The notes under the pieces: generated by a model | Databases searched by the model: none | Told to the model about the DNA's origin: nothing | What the model saw: the letters and a program-made list of their open reading frames with translations, nothing else | In this document: positions 49,651 to 59,800 of the stretch, piece by piece | Layout of the letters: the number at the start of each line of letters is the position of its first letter | Numbering within the stretch: position 1 is the first letter of the stretch | Position numbers and translations under genes: made by a program | Source of the DNA: Rhizobium sp. 18065 | GTDB lineage: Bacteria > Pseudomonadota > Alphaproteobacteria > Rhizobiales > Rhizobiaceae | NCBI RefSeq assembly: GCF_902706095.1 | Contig: NZ_CACSJP010000010.1 | Span: forward strand, 117,989-181,988 | Length of the DNA stretch: 64,000 nucleotides | Direction: 5' to 3'

Positions 49651-50710
49651 GGTGGGTCTCCGCGACGGGCGCCCAGATGACTTGCTCTATGCGCAAGGCG
49701 CCGGTTGCCAGCATGACGAGGCGATCGAAGCCGAGCGCGATGCCACAGGCTTCCGGCATGATGGCCAATGCGTCGAGAAAATCTTCGTCCAGCGGATAGG
49801 TTTCGCCGTAAACGCGCTGCTTCTCAAGCATTTCGGCTTCAAAGCGGCGACGCTGTTCGACCGGATCGGTCAATTCGCCAAAGGCATTGGCCAGTTCGAC
49901 GCCGCAGGCATAGAGCTCGAAACGCTCAGCTACACGCGCATCATCGGCGCAGGGGCGGGCAAGGGCCGCTTCGGCGACCGGATATCGATCGAGAATGGTG
50001 GCACGGCCGATGCCGAGCCTGGGTTCGATTTTCTCGACGATCACGCGGCTGAACAGGTCAGCCCAGGTATCGTCATCGGCAATGCGGATGCCAGCGAGGC
50101 GCATTTGATCCGCAAGAGCCTGCCGGTTGGTCTCCCCGGCCGTCGATATGGTGGCAAGCAGATCGATGGCGGCATGGCGGGTGAACGCATCGGCGACCGA
50201 AAGACGCTCGGGCTCAGCGAAAGGATCGACGCTCATGCCGTTATATGTAAAGCTTGTAGTGCCAGCGGTCTTGGCCGCGAGTGCCAGAAGTTTGCTGCAG
50301 TCGGCCATCAGCGCCTCGTAGCTTTCGCCAACGCGGTACCATTCCAGCATGGTGAATTCAGGGTGGTGGCGTGGCCCGCGCTCCCGATTTCGGTAGACAT
50401 GGGCGAAGCAGGTTATGCGGGTTTCGCCTGCGGCCAGCAACTTCTTGCAGGCAAACTCCGGCGATGTGTGCAGATAGAGAGGTGCGGACGTGCCGTCATT
50501 GCCGATCGCGTTTGTCGCGAAAGCATGCAGGTGCGCTTCATTGCCGGGAGAGACCTGCAGCGTGGCCGTGTCGACCTCGATGAAGTCACGGTCGGCAAAA
50601 TGACTGCGGAAGGCGGCCTGGATCCGATTGCGGCCAAGCAGCAAGGGCCGCCTGTCGGCATGGGCCGAAGGGGTCCACCACGCAGGCGATGAACGGCGAC
50701 GGTCAGTCAT
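49643..50710 (-). CDS. epmA: EF-P lysine ligase EpmA (PoxA/GenX)
   Basis: A 355-residue class II synthetase-like enzyme that resembles the catalytic domain of lysyl-tRNA synthetase but lacks the tRNA anticodon-binding domain. Motif 2 reads NRERGPRHHPEFTMLEWYR and motif 3 reads GIALGFDRLVML. It attaches (R)-beta-lysine to a conserved lysine of EF-P (Lys34 here). It is divergent from efp across 141 nt and overlaps epmB by 8 nt. Length is typical of the family. Confidence 0.93.
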   Translation of the reverse strand: MTDRRRSSPAWWTPSAHADRRPLLLGRNRIQAAFRSHFADRDFIEVDTATLQVSPGNEAHLHAFATNAIGNDGTSAPLYLHTSPEFACKKLLAAGETRITCFAHVYRNRERGPRHHPEFTMLEWYRVGESYEALMADCSKLLALAAKTAGTTSFTYNGMSVDPFAEPERLSVADAFTRHAAIDLLATISTAGETNRQALADQMRLAGIRIADDDTWADLFSRVIVEKIEPRLGIGRATILDRYPVAEAALARPCADDARVAERFELYACGVELANAFGELTDPVEQRRRFEAEMLEKQRVYGETYPLDEDFLDALAIMPEACGIALGFDRLVMLATGALRIEQVIWAPVAETHLD

Positions 50711-50851
50711 TCCGGTTTCTCGGTCCTTATCTCAACGTGGGCTGGCTATTTTGCCGAATTTAGGTTACGTGCGCCCAAGAAATTCGAAGACGTCACAACG
50801 GACGGCGGGTCGTCCTTTACGACGGGTCTATCGCAGATACAAGGAATTCCA

Positions 50852-51421
50852 ATGGTCAAGGTTATCGCCTCTTCCGTCCGCAAGGGCAATGTCATCGACG
50901 TCGACGGCAAGCTCTACGTCGTCCTCACGGCGGAAAACTTCCATCCGGGCAAGGGTACGCCTGTGACCCAGGTCAACATGCGCCGCATCGTCGATGGCGT
51001 GAAGGTGTCGGAACGCTGGCGCACGACCGAGCAGGTCGAGCGCGCTTTCGTCGAGGACGTCAACCACCAGTTCCTCTATGAGGACGGTGAGGGCTTCCAC
51101 TTCATGAACCCGGAAAACTACGACCAGATCGTGGTCGACGTGGACACGATGGGCGAGCAGAAGGCCTATCTTCAGGAAGGCATGGTCTGCATCCTGTCCA
51201 TGTATGAAGGCACAGCACTTGCGCTGCAGCTGCCGCGCCACGTGACGCTCGAAATCACCGAGACCGAGCCGGTCGTCAAGGGCCAGACGGCGTCGTCTTC
51301 CTACAAGCCGGCCATGCTGTCGAACGGTATCCGCACCATGGTGCCGCCGCATGTCGACGCCGGCATCCGCGTGGTCATCGCGACCGAAGACAATTCCTAC
51401 GTCGAGCGTGCCAAGAACTGA
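50852..51421 (+). CDS. efp: Translation elongation factor P
   Basis: A 189-residue EF-P with three beta-barrel domains. Lys34 lies in HPGKGTP, the loop that receives beta-lysine from EpmA/EpmB. EF-P relieves ribosomes stalled on polyproline stretches. The domain II/III region ends with AGIRVVIATEDNSYVERAKN. The sequence before the ATG (AAGGAATTCC) is a fair ribosome binding site. A terminator follows. Together with the opposed epmAB it forms a complete lysylation module. Confidence 0.96.
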   Translation: MVKVIASSVRKGNVIDVDGKLYVVLTAENFHPGKGTPVTQVNMRRIVDGVKVSERWRTTEQVERAFVEDVNHQFLYEDGEGFHFMNPENYDQIVVDVDTMGEQKAYLQEGMVCILSMYEGTALALQLPRHVTLEITETEPVVKGQTASSSYKPAMLSNGIRTMVPPHVDAGIRVVIATEDNSYVERAKN

Positions 51422-51447
51422 TTTCGGTTCGGCGAGCCTGAATTGAC

Positions 51448-51474
51448 AAGCCCGGCGTCATCGACGCCGGGCTT
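51448..51474. terminator. Bidirectional terminator between efp and gabD
   Basis: A perfect 12-bp stem (AAGCCCGGCGTC, loop ATC, GACGCCGGGCTT) 26 nt after the efp stop, followed by CTTCGTTTT. It lies 8 nt from the gabD stop on the other strand, so it serves both. Confidence 0.8.
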
Positions 51475-51481
51475 CTTCGTT

Positions 51482-52966
51482 TTAGTTGATGCCGCCGAGG
51501 CACATGTACTTGATCTCGGTATAGTCATCGGTGCCGTATTTCGAGCCTTCGCGCCCAAGGCCGGACTGCTTGATGCCGCCGAAGGGGGCTGTCTCGGTGG
51601 AGATCAGGCCGGTATTGATGCCGACCATGCCATATTCCAGGGCTTCGGCGACGCGGAAGATCTTGGCCATGTCCTTCGAATAGAAATAGGAGGCAAGGCC
51701 GAACTCGGTGGCATTCGCGAGTTCGATGACTTCCTCTTCGGTGTCGAACCTGAACAGCGGTGCGACAGGGCCGAAGGTTTCCTCGGTTGCGACCTTCATG
51801 TCGGTCGTGACGCCGGTCAGGATCGTCGGTTCGAAGAAAAGATCACCTGCAGACGAGCTTTTTCCGCCGAGCGCGACCTTGGCACCCTTGGAGACGGCGT
51901 CGGCGACGTGTTCCTTGACCTTCTTGATCGCATTGCTGTCGATCAGCGGGCCTGTCGTCACGCCTTCGGCAAAGCCGTCACCGACCTTCAACTGGTTGAC
52001 CTTCTCCGCGAGCTTGGCGGCAAAGGCATCGTAGACGCCGGATTGCACATAGAGACGGTTGGCGCAAACGCAGGTCTGGCCGGCATTACGGTATTTGGAA
52101 ATCATCGCGCCTTCGACGGCCGCATCGAGGTCGGCGTCGTCGAAGACGATGAAGGGTGCATTGCCGCCGAGTTCGAGGCCGAGCTTCATGATCTGGTCCG
52201 CACCCTGGCGCATCAGGATCCGGCCGACATTGGTCGAGCCGGTGAAGGTCAGCTTGCGGACCTTGTCGTTGGCGCAGAATTCCTGGCCGACCATGGCCGC
52301 ATCCGTCGAGGTGAGGACGGAGAACAGGCCGCCCGGCAGGCCTGCGCGCTCGGCAAGAATGGCGATGGCCAAAGCCGAAAGCGGCGTCTGGGCGGCGGGC
52401 TTGGAGACCATGGCGCAGCCGACGGCAAGCGCCGGGGCGACCTTGCGGGCGAGCATCGCGTTGGGGAAGTTCCACGGGGTGATGGCGCCGACGACACCGA
52501 CGGGCTGCTTGATGACCAGAATGCGCTTGTCGGGCTGGTGGCCGGGGATCACGTCACCATAGACGCGCTTGGCTTCCTCGGCGAACCATTCGACATATGA
52601 TGCGCCGTAGAGGATCTCGCCTCGGGCTTCCGGCCACGGCTTGCCCATTTCCATGGTCAGGATGGTGGCAAGGTCATCGGCATTGGCGACCATCAGGTCG
52701 TTGAGCTTCTTGAGGACGGTGGCGCGTTCCTTGCCGGTCTTCTTTGCCCACGCCTTCTGGGCGCTATGGGCGGCATCAATGGCCTTCACCACCTCGGCCT
52801 TGCCGAGATTGGGCAGCGTGGCGACGATTTCGCCGGTTGCCGGGTTCGTGACGTCAAAGGTCTTGCCGTCGGATGCCTTGGCGACCCATTCGGCGCCGAC
52901 AAGCGCCTTGTCGGTGACAAGGGTCGTATCTTTCAGTTTCGAGGTCAGCAGGTTCGAAATGGTCAT
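51482..52966 (-). CDS. gabD: Succinate-semialdehyde dehydrogenase (or glutarate-semialdehyde dehydrogenase)
   Basis: A 494-residue aldehyde dehydrogenase of the GabD type. Seen: GAITPWNFPNAMLARKVAPALAVGCAMVSKPA, GSTNVGRIL, LELGGNAPFIVFDDADLD with the general base Glu and GQTCVCANRLYVQ with the catalytic Cys. It oxidises succinate semialdehyde from GABA. The same enzyme type (DavD) oxidises glutarate semialdehyde from 5-aminovalerate in lysine breakdown, so either role is possible. Its ATG overlaps the gabT stop by 4 nt. NADP preference is typical. Confidence 0.93.
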   Translation of the reverse strand: MTISNLLTSKLKDTTLVTDKALVGAEWVAKASDGKTFDVTNPATGEIVATLPNLGKAEVVKAIDAAHSAQKAWAKKTGKERATVLKKLNDLMVANADDLATILTMEMGKPWPEARGEILYGASYVEWFAEEAKRVYGDVIPGHQPDKRILVIKQPVGVVGAITPWNFPNAMLARKVAPALAVGCAMVSKPAAQTPLSALAIAILAERAGLPGGLFSVLTSTDAAMVGQEFCANDKVRKLTFTGSTNVGRILMRQGADQIMKLGLELGGNAPFIVFDDADLDAAVEGAMISKYRNAGQTCVCANRLYVQSGVYDAFAAKLAEKVNQLKVGDGFAEGVTTGPLIDSNAIKKVKEHVADAVSKGAKVALGGKSSSAGDLFFEPTILTGVTTDMKVATEETFGPVAPLFRFDTEEEVIELANATEFGLASYFYSKDMAKIFRVAEALEYGMVGINTGLISTETAPFGGIKQSGLGREGSKYGTDDYTEIKYMCLGGIN

Positions 52967-54249
52967 GCCTTTGCCTCCACTGCGACTTCGCGGATCGATG
53001 CTTCGATGATGTCGAGAGCTTCGTTGAAGACCTCATCCTGAATGGTGATCGGCGCGAGGAAGCGCACGACGTTGCTGTAAACTCCGCAGGTCAAGAGGAT
53101 CAGCCCCTTGTCGAGCGCCTTCAGACGAACGGCATTGGTGAAATCGGCGTCCGGCTTGTGCGAATTCGGCAGACCGAACTCGACGGCATTCATGAAGCCG
53201 AGGCCGCGGATGTCCATGATCTGCGGAACGTCTCCGCGCAGGCTTTCGAGGCGCTGCTTGAGGCGGCCGCCAAGCTGGTTGGCGCGATCGCAGAGCTTTT
53301 CTTCCTCGATGACGTCCAGAACGGCATGGGCAGCCGCGACCGCCAGCGGGTTGCCGGCATAGGTGCCGCCAAGGCCGCCGGGGCCGGGCGCATCCATCAG
53401 CTCGGCGCGGCCGGTGACAGCCGAGAGCGGGAAGCCGCCGGCCAGGCTCTTCGCCATCGTGGTCAGGTCCGGAACCACGTCATAGTGGTCCATGGCGAAC
53501 ATCTTGCCAGTCCGCGCAAAACCGGTTTGCACTTCGTCAGCCACCAGCAGGATGCCGTGCTGGTCGCAGATTTCGCGCAATGCCTTCATCAGCGCGCGCG
53601 GGACTTCGTAGAAGCCGCCTTCGCCCTGCACCGGTTCCAGAATGATCGCGGCAACGCGCTTTGGATCGACGTCGGCTTTGAACAGCTTGTCGAGCACATC
53701 GAGCGAGGTTTCGACATTGATGCCGTGCATCTCAACGGGGAAGGGAACGTGGTAGACGTCGCCCATCATCGGGCCGAAACCGACTTTGTATGGGACCACC
53801 TTGCCGGTCAGCGACATGCCGAGGAAGGTACGGCCGTGGAAACCGCCGGTGAAAGCGATCACGGCAGAGCGGCCGGTGGCGCAACGGGCGATCTTGATGG
53901 CATTTTCGACAGCTTCGGCGCCGGTGGTGGCGAAGATCGTTTTCTTTTCGAACTTGCCGGGGGTCAGCTCGTTCAGGCGCTCGGCCAGCGCGACGTAGTT
54001 TTCGTAAGGCACGACCTGATGGCATGTATGGGTGAAGCGGTCGAGCTGCTTCTTCACCGCGTCGATCACCTTCGGATGGCGATGGCCGGTGTTGAGCACG
54101 GCAATGCCGCCAGCGAAATCGATATAGCGATTGCCTTCAACGTCCCAGATTTCCGAATTCTCGGCCTTGTCTGCGTAAATCTGCGTCGTCATGCCGACGC
54201 CGCGCGAGATGGCGTCGTTCTTGCGCGCTGAAATTTCGGAATTCTTCAT
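52963..54249 (-). CDS. gabT: 4-aminobutyrate (or 5-aminovalerate) aminotransferase
   Basis: A 428-residue class III aminotransferase. Seen: GNRYIDFAGGIAVLNTGHRHPKVIDAVKKQLDRFTHTCHQ, the PLP-lysine segment TMAKSLAGGFPLSAV, and TGFARTGKMFAMDHYDVVPDL. It moves the amino group of GABA to 2-oxoglutarate; the DavT enzyme of lysine breakdown is of the same type. The start at 54249 follows GAGAGGAC, and an upstream in-frame start would add a tail without homology. It is upstream of gabD in one operon and divergent from a cupin-type regulator. Confidence 0.93.
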   Translation of the reverse strand: MKNSEISARKNDAISRGVGMTTQIYADKAENSEIWDVEGNRYIDFAGGIAVLNTGHRHPKVIDAVKKQLDRFTHTCHQVVPYENYVALAERLNELTPGKFEKKTIFATTGAEAVENAIKIARCATGRSAVIAFTGGFHGRTFLGMSLTGKVVPYKVGFGPMMGDVYHVPFPVEMHGINVETSLDVLDKLFKADVDPKRVAAIILEPVQGEGGFYEVPRALMKALREICDQHGILLVADEVQTGFARTGKMFAMDHYDVVPDLTTMAKSLAGGFPLSAVTGRAELMDAPGPGGLGGTYAGNPLAVAAAHAVLDVIEEEKLCDRANQLGGRLKQRLESLRGDVPQIMDIRGLGFMNAVEFGLPNSHKPDADFTNAVRLKALDKGLILLTCGVYSNVVRFLAPITIQDEVFNEALDIIEASIREVAVEAKA

Positions 54250-54318
54250 CGTAAAGGTCCTCTCCAGATGGGCCATCGGCGTCGGTTCTTCGGTCCGATC
54301 ATTGCTCTGGCATATTTC

Positions 54319-54365
54319 CTACATTTTTTCTGTAGACTTGCAATATGGTTTCCCGCAATTATTAC
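54319..54365 (+). promoter_or_regulatory. Operator-like dyad and promoter in the gabT/regulator gap
   Basis: CTACA-N7-TGTAG (54319-54335) is followed by TTGCAA (54338-54343), 16 nt and TATTAC (54360-54365), a plausible promoter for the regulator. The arrangement suits control of both divergent genes by the regulator. Individual elements are short. Confidence 0.4.
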
Positions 54366-54401
54366 CGGGCGCAATGATGTTATGCGGTAGGACCTGAATT
54401 C

Positions 54402-55232
54402 ATGGATGATATCCGTTTCAAGATTGCCGAGGCCGCGAGGATGGCGGGTGTTTCGCCGTCGACATTGCGGCTTTGGGAAACACAGGATCTGATCCAGCCG
54501 ATCCGTACGCCGAAGGGCCAGCGGCTTTATGATCGCGCACTTGTGGATCGGTTGAAAACGATTTCCTGGTTGCGGAGTGAAAAAGGACTGAACCCGGCGG
54601 CTATCCGGGAGAGCCTGCGAGGCGAGCTTCTCGCCGCAGAGCCTGAGATCGCAACATTCGAGCCGGAAGAGATGGGCGATCCAGCCAGTTTTCCCGTCGG
54701 TCTGAAGATCCGCCGCTTGCGCCGAGAGGCTGGCAAGACATTGGAAGCGGTGGCGCAGAAAACCGGCGTGTCGGTGTCGCAGCTCTCGACGTTCGAGCGC
54801 ACCTCGCAGGGGCTTTCCTTTACGGCCCTGCACGAGGTCGCCAGTTGTCTCGGAACCACGGTCGCGTCCCTGAGTGGCCAGGAGCAGGGGCAGGGAGGTG
54901 AGTCGCTCATTCGTGAAGGAAAGTGGCCATCCTGGCCCGCTACTTCGTCCGGTGTCGCGATTCAGGTTCTGGCCGAGGGGCGCAACCAGATGGAATGCAA
55001 TCGCTTCCAGCTCGCGCCTGGCGCTTCAAGCGAAGGGGCTTATCAGCACGCCGGCGAAGAATTCATCCACATGCTATCGGGCAGCCTGGAGATCATCCTG
55101 GACGGGGATTGTTTTTTCGAGCTGCATACCGGCGACAGCTTCTATTTCGAAAGCCGCAGGCCGCATTCCTGGCGCAACACATCGAGCAGTGAGACGGTTC
55201 TGATCTGGATCAATACACCGGCGACATTCTGA
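54402..55232 (+). CDS. Regulator with MerR, XRE and cupin domains
   Basis: A 276-residue protein. Residues about 5-72 form a MerR-type winged helix (FKIAEAARMAGVSPSTLRLWETQDLIQPIR), residues about 106-162 form an XRE/Cro-type helix-turn-helix (GLKIRRLRREAGKTLEAVAQKTGVSVSQLSTFER) and residues about 185-276 form a cupin sensor (YQHAGEEFIHMLSGSLEIIL, SRRPHSWRNTS). Cupin-XRE proteins often regulate amine or polyamine catabolism (PuuR type). It is divergent from gabT, so GABA catabolism is its likely target. Having two DNA-binding domains in one chain is unusual. Confidence 0.86.
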   Translation: MDDIRFKIAEAARMAGVSPSTLRLWETQDLIQPIRTPKGQRLYDRALVDRLKTISWLRSEKGLNPAAIRESLRGELLAAEPEIATFEPEEMGDPASFPVGLKIRRLRREAGKTLEAVAQKTGVSVSQLSTFERTSQGLSFTALHEVASCLGTTVASLSGQEQGQGGESLIREGKWPSWPATSSGVAIQVLAEGRNQMECNRFQLAPGASSEGAYQHAGEEFIHMLSGSLEIILDGDCFFELHTGDSFYFESRRPHSWRNTSSSETVLIWINTPATF

Positions 55233-55264
55233 TTTGGATGGTTCTGTCGCCATTCGGCACACAT

Positions 55265-55301
55265 AAAAAAGCCCGGCGCCATTTCTGGAGCCGGGCTTTT
55301 T
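55265..55301. terminator. Bidirectional terminator between the regulator and the efflux outer-membrane gene
   Basis: AAAAAAGCCCGGC, a 12-nt loop, GCCGGGCTTTTT. The A and T runs flank the stem, so it can stop transcription from both sides. It lies 32 nt after the regulator stop and 14 nt from the efflux gene stop. Confidence 0.9.
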
Positions 55302-55315
55302 CGGATGCGAGCCTG

Positions 55316-56737
55316 TTACATGGTCTTGGCGGTTTTCGTGTCGAAGGCGTAGCCTCCGCCGATCGCCACGTTCAAGTTCACATAGTCTGTTGCCATCTGC
55401 TGAACGGCGGCTGCGAGATTTGCACGCGCGCTGTCGACCGAGCGCTGCGCGTCGAGAACGTCGAGCAGCGACGATGCACCATCGCGGTAGCTAGCTGTCG
55501 AGAGCGACAGGGCTTCCTGGTAGGATGCTACCGTTGCGTTCAATGCGGACACTGTCCGGCGCGTGCGGCTCATCGAAGCCAAGGCATTTTCCACGTCTTC
55601 AACCGACGACAGTACGGTCTGCTTCCAAGCCAGATACTGTTCGCGGGCCGACGAGTTGGCGATGTCGACATTGGCCTTGAGGCGGCCGCCGTCGAAAATC
55701 GGCAGGGTCAGGCTTGGGCCGAAGGACCAAGGTGTGACACCACCGCTTGCCGCGCTGGTGGCGATGATGCTGGTCGAGATCGTGCCGCTGAGCGAGATCG
55801 ACGGATAAAGCTGTGCTTCTGCGACACCAATCTGAGCAACGGCTGCGGCGAGATTGCGCTCGGCTGCGCGGATGTCCGGGCGATTGCGGATCAGGTCGGC
55901 CGGGATGCCGGCGCTGACACTACGGCGAGCGTAGGGCTGAGACGCACCCTTCTGCAGATCGGCGACCAACGAAGATGCAGGGAGACCGAGCAGCAGCGCG
56001 ATGCGATGTGCCGAGGCGCGGAAGCTGGTTTCGAGGCCCGGAATTTCAGAGAGCGTCGAATTGACGAGACCTTCGGACTGCACAACATCGAGACGCGATG
56101 CTGCGCCGGCTTCAAGCTGAAGCTTGGTCAGGTCAAAGGTCTCGCGGCGGGATGCCAAGCTCTTTTTAGCGATGGCAATTCGCTCCTGGAAGAAGCGCGC
56201 ATCGATATAGGCTGTGGCGATGCTGGACAGGTAAGTCAGGCGCGCAACGTCGGCGCTGGCATAGGCAGCGTCGAGTGTTGCCTTGGAGCTTTCCTTGGTC
56301 CGGCGATACTGGCCGAACAGGTCGAGCAACCACGAAGCGCCCAAGCCGCCCGAGCTGGTCGACGTCGTGGCCTGAGACTGGCCGGAATATGCACCGCGGC
56401 CCGTCTGACGAGACGTTTCCTGCGACGCGGAAAGGTTTAGCTGCGGCCTGGCGCTCGCATCGGCGGCGAGGTAGCTCGCCTCGGCGGCGGTGATGCGCTC
56501 AAGCGCCTGCAGCACGTCGAGGTTCTGGTTCATGCCCTGCTCGACCAGCGAATTCAACCTTGGATCGTTGAAGGCGGTCCACCAAGCCACAGTCGAGACG
56601 TCGCCATTCGCTTGTTTGCCGCCTTCGGCAAATTTGCCCGGCAATGGGGTCTCTGGCGCGGTATGATCAGGACCGGTCACGCAGCCGGAAAGTAGAAGCA
56701 TCGCGAGGGGAGCGGCTATGCGAATAGAACCCATCAT
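55316..56737 (-). CDS. Outer-membrane efflux lipoprotein (NodT family)
   Basis: A 473-residue TolC-like outer-membrane channel with a lipobox (LLLSGC, Cys19) and the NodT-type repeats AWWTAFNDPRLNSLVEQGMNQNLDV and GIPADLIRNRPDIRAAERNLAAAVAQIGVAEAQLYPSISLSG. It is the third part of the efflux pump with the RND pump and fusion protein upstream. A 142-nt gap with a strong hairpin separates it from the pump gene, so expression may differ. AGGAAAAG precedes the ATG at 56737; the next codon is also ATG. Confidence 0.9.
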   Translation of the reverse strand: MMGSIRIAAPLAMLLLSGCVTGPDHTAPETPLPGKFAEGGKQANGDVSTVAWWTAFNDPRLNSLVEQGMNQNLDVLQALERITAAEASYLAADASARPQLNLSASQETSRQTGRGAYSGQSQATTSTSSGGLGASWLLDLFGQYRRTKESSKATLDAAYASADVARLTYLSSIATAYIDARFFQERIAIAKKSLASRRETFDLTKLQLEAGAASRLDVVQSEGLVNSTLSEIPGLETSFRASAHRIALLLGLPASSLVADLQKGASQPYARRSVSAGIPADLIRNRPDIRAAERNLAAAVAQIGVAEAQLYPSISLSGTISTSIIATSAASGGVTPWSFGPSLTLPIFDGGRLKANVDIANSSAREQYLAWKQTVLSSVEDVENALASMSRTRRTVSALNATVASYQEALSLSTASYRDGASSLLDVLDAQRSVDSARANLAAAVQQMATDYVNLNVAIGGGYAFDTKTAKTM

Positions 56738-56820
56738 CTTTTCCTAGATCTTTCACCCAAGTTACGGACCGCAGCCTGATTCGTTCATGAGACCGCGGTT
56801 GCGTGAATTTATGCTTAATT

Positions 56821-56853
56821 ATTGTGTCGGCTTTCCCCGAAAGCCGACACAAT
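56821..56853. terminator. Strong hairpin between the RND gene and the outer-membrane gene
   Basis: A perfect 14-bp stem (ATTGTGTCGGCTTT, loop CCCCG, AAAGCCGACACAAT). On the plus strand CTTTTCTT follows; on the minus strand AATTAAGC follows. It lies 27 nt beyond the RND stop codon, so it could partly terminate or protect the operon mRNA. Confidence 0.6.
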
Positions 56854-56879
56854 CTTTTCTTAACCTATCAACACCGTGA

Positions 56880-59800
56880 TCAAGATGACAGGGGGGGCTT
56901 GCGTTTTTCCCTGCTGGAAAGCTTGCGAATGATGACAAAGAACGATGGCACGAAGAAAATTCCAAGTGCAGTCGCTGTCAACATGCCGCCTAGCACGCCA
57001 ATGCCGATCGAATTCTGCGCTGCCGAACCGGCACCCGTTGCGATTGCAAGCGGCACAACACCGAGAATGAAGGCCAGCGATGTCATGATGATCGGGCGCA
57101 GGCGAAGCTTCGCAGCCTCGAGTGTCGCTTCGATCAGGCCAACGCCTGCCGCCTGCCGGTCCTTGGCAAACTCCACGATCAGAATCGCGTTCTTTGCGGC
57201 AAGACCGATCGTGGTCAGCAAGCCCACCTTGAAGTAGACGTCGTTCGACTGGCCAAACAGTGACGCGGCTGCCACGGCACCAAGAACGCCGACAGGTACA
57301 GCCATGATGACCGAGAACGGAATCGACCAGCTTTCGTAGAGCGCTGCCAGGCAGAGGAAGACGATCAGCACCGAAAGGGCGTAGAGCATCGGTGCCTGAG
57401 ATCCCGAAAGACGCTCCTGGTAGGAAATGCCCTGCCAAGCCACGGTATAGCCGCCTCCCAGTTCGGCTGTCAGCTGTTCCATGGTGTCCATGGAGGTGCC
57501 CGAGCTGACACCTGCACCGGCCGCGCCTTCGAGCGAGATTGCGCCGATCCCGTTATAACGGTCGAGGTTCGGTGCGCCGGTGATCCATTGCAGATTGGTG
57601 AAAGCGGAGAAGGGAACCATCTCGCCGGTACCGTTGCGGGCAAACCATTCGTTGATCGAATCCGAGCGCATGCGATAGGGCGCATCGCCCTGAACGATCA
57701 CGGGCTTCAGCTCGCTGTTGAGGGTGAAGTCGTTGACGTCGCGTCCGGCAAAGATTGTCGACAGCATGGAGTTGACGGTGGCGAGATCGAGCCCCATCGC
57801 GCCCATCTTTTCCTGATCGAGAAGGATCTTGAGCTGGCTTTCAGATGGCGGGCTGTTGGATCGCAACGAACTGACGTTCGGATTGCTTCCACCTGCCTGG
57901 ATGAGCTTCTGAGACGCCGCCGTCAGGGCTTCGGTGCCATTCTTGCCGCTGTCGACGAGATACATCGAGAAACCACTCGAATTGCCGAGGCCCGGAATTG
58001 CCGGAGGCTGCAACGGGAAGACCATGGCGTCACGCAACGTGAAGAAATAGCCCATGGCACGCTGGACCACTGCAGATGCAGCTTGATCCGGCGACTTTCT
58101 CAGGTCGAAGTCCTTCAGCTTGGCGAAGACCATCGCGTAGTTCTGGCCCGAGCCGGTGAAGCTGAAACCGGATACCGCGAACACGTCCTGGATCGAGTCC
58201 TTTTCCTTCTCCAGATAGAAGTCCTCGATCTTCTTGATGACTTCTTCCGTTCGCGCTGTTGTGGCGCCGTTCGGCAGCTGGACAATCGTCATCAGCACGC
58301 CCTGGTCTTCCTGTGGCAGGAAGGAGGTGGGCATGCGGATGAAGAACCAGGCGCATCCAGCGATGACGACTGCAAACATCAGCATCACGCGCATCGGGCG
58401 CTTCAAGAGGTAGGCGATCGACGAAACATAGCCGTTGGTCGTCTTTTCGAAGTTGCGGTTGAACCAGCCGGCCAAGCCGCGCTTTTCTGCCGTATGGTCG
58501 ATGGGCTTCAGCATCGTGGCGCAGAGTGCCGGCGTCAGCACGATGGCAACGAGCGCCGACAGCAGCATTGCGGAGATGATTGTCACGGAGAACTGGCGGT
58601 AGATGATGCCGGTCGAACCGCCGAAGAAGGCCATCGGAATGAAGACCGCGGTGAGTACCAGCGCGATGCCGACGATGGCGCCGGTGATTTCGCCCATCGA
58701 TTTCTCGGTGGCTTCAAGCGGCGACAAACCTTCTTCCGACATGATGCGTTCGACGTTTTCGACGACCACGATCGCATCGTCGACGAGAAGGCCGATGGCC
58801 AGAACCATGGCAAACATCGTCAATGTATTGATCGAGTATCCCGTCAGCGCGAGGATGCCGAAGGTTCCAAGAAGAACGACCGGCACCGCAATCATCGGGA
58901 TGATTGTTGCGCGCAGGTTCTGCAGGAAGATCAGCAGCACGAAGAAGACCAGCACGATCGCTTCGATCAGCGTGTGGACAACTTTCTCGATTGAAAGCTG
59001 AACAAATGGCGTCGTGTCGTAGGGATAGGTGATGATGACATTCTCAGGCAGGCTCGCAGTCACCGAACCCAAGGCAGCCTTGACGCGGGCAGCGGTGTCG
59101 AGGGCATTGGCACCGGTTGCCAGGTTCACGGCAAAACCGGTCGCCGGCTTGCGATTGGCACGGGTGTTGGTGGAGTATTCTTCCTGGCCGATCTCAATGC
59201 GTGACACGTCGCTGAGACGAACGGTTGCGCCGTCGGTTTCAACCTTCAGGATGATCGATTCGAAATCGCCAACCGTCTGCAACTGGCTCTGGGCCGTCAC
59301 GGTGACATTCAGCTGCTGGCCCATGGCTACCGGTTGGCCGCCGATCGAGCCGACGGATACCTGGGTATTCTGGGCCTGGATGGCGGACGTGACATCGCTT
59401 GGCGTCAGCTGGAACTTGTTGAGCTTGAGCGGGTCAAGCCAGACGCGCATGGCGTAGCCGGTGCCGAAGATCTGGATGCTGCCGACGCCTTCCAGCCGCT
59501 TGATCTGGTCCTCGATCTGGCTGGTGAAGATATCGCCGAGTTCAACCGGGCTGCGCTGGCCGTCGGTCGACACCAGGGCGCCGACGAGCAGGATGCTCGA
59601 CGTCGAACGCGTGACCGAAAGACCGGTCGTCTGAACCACATCCGGAAGCTGCGACTGCACGAGTTGCAGCTTGTTCTGCACCTGAACCTGGGCGATGTCC
59701 GGGTCGATGGTGTTGCCGAAAGTCAGCGTGACGGTCGCAGATCCGGTGCTGGACGACGAGGTCATGTAGGTGAGATCATCAAGGCCGGTCATGCCGTCCT

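Noticed and set aside
57588..58994. 468-codon plus-strand reading opposite the RND pump gene
   Set aside because: Shadow frame; the composition (His, Asp, Arg-rich) is artificial.
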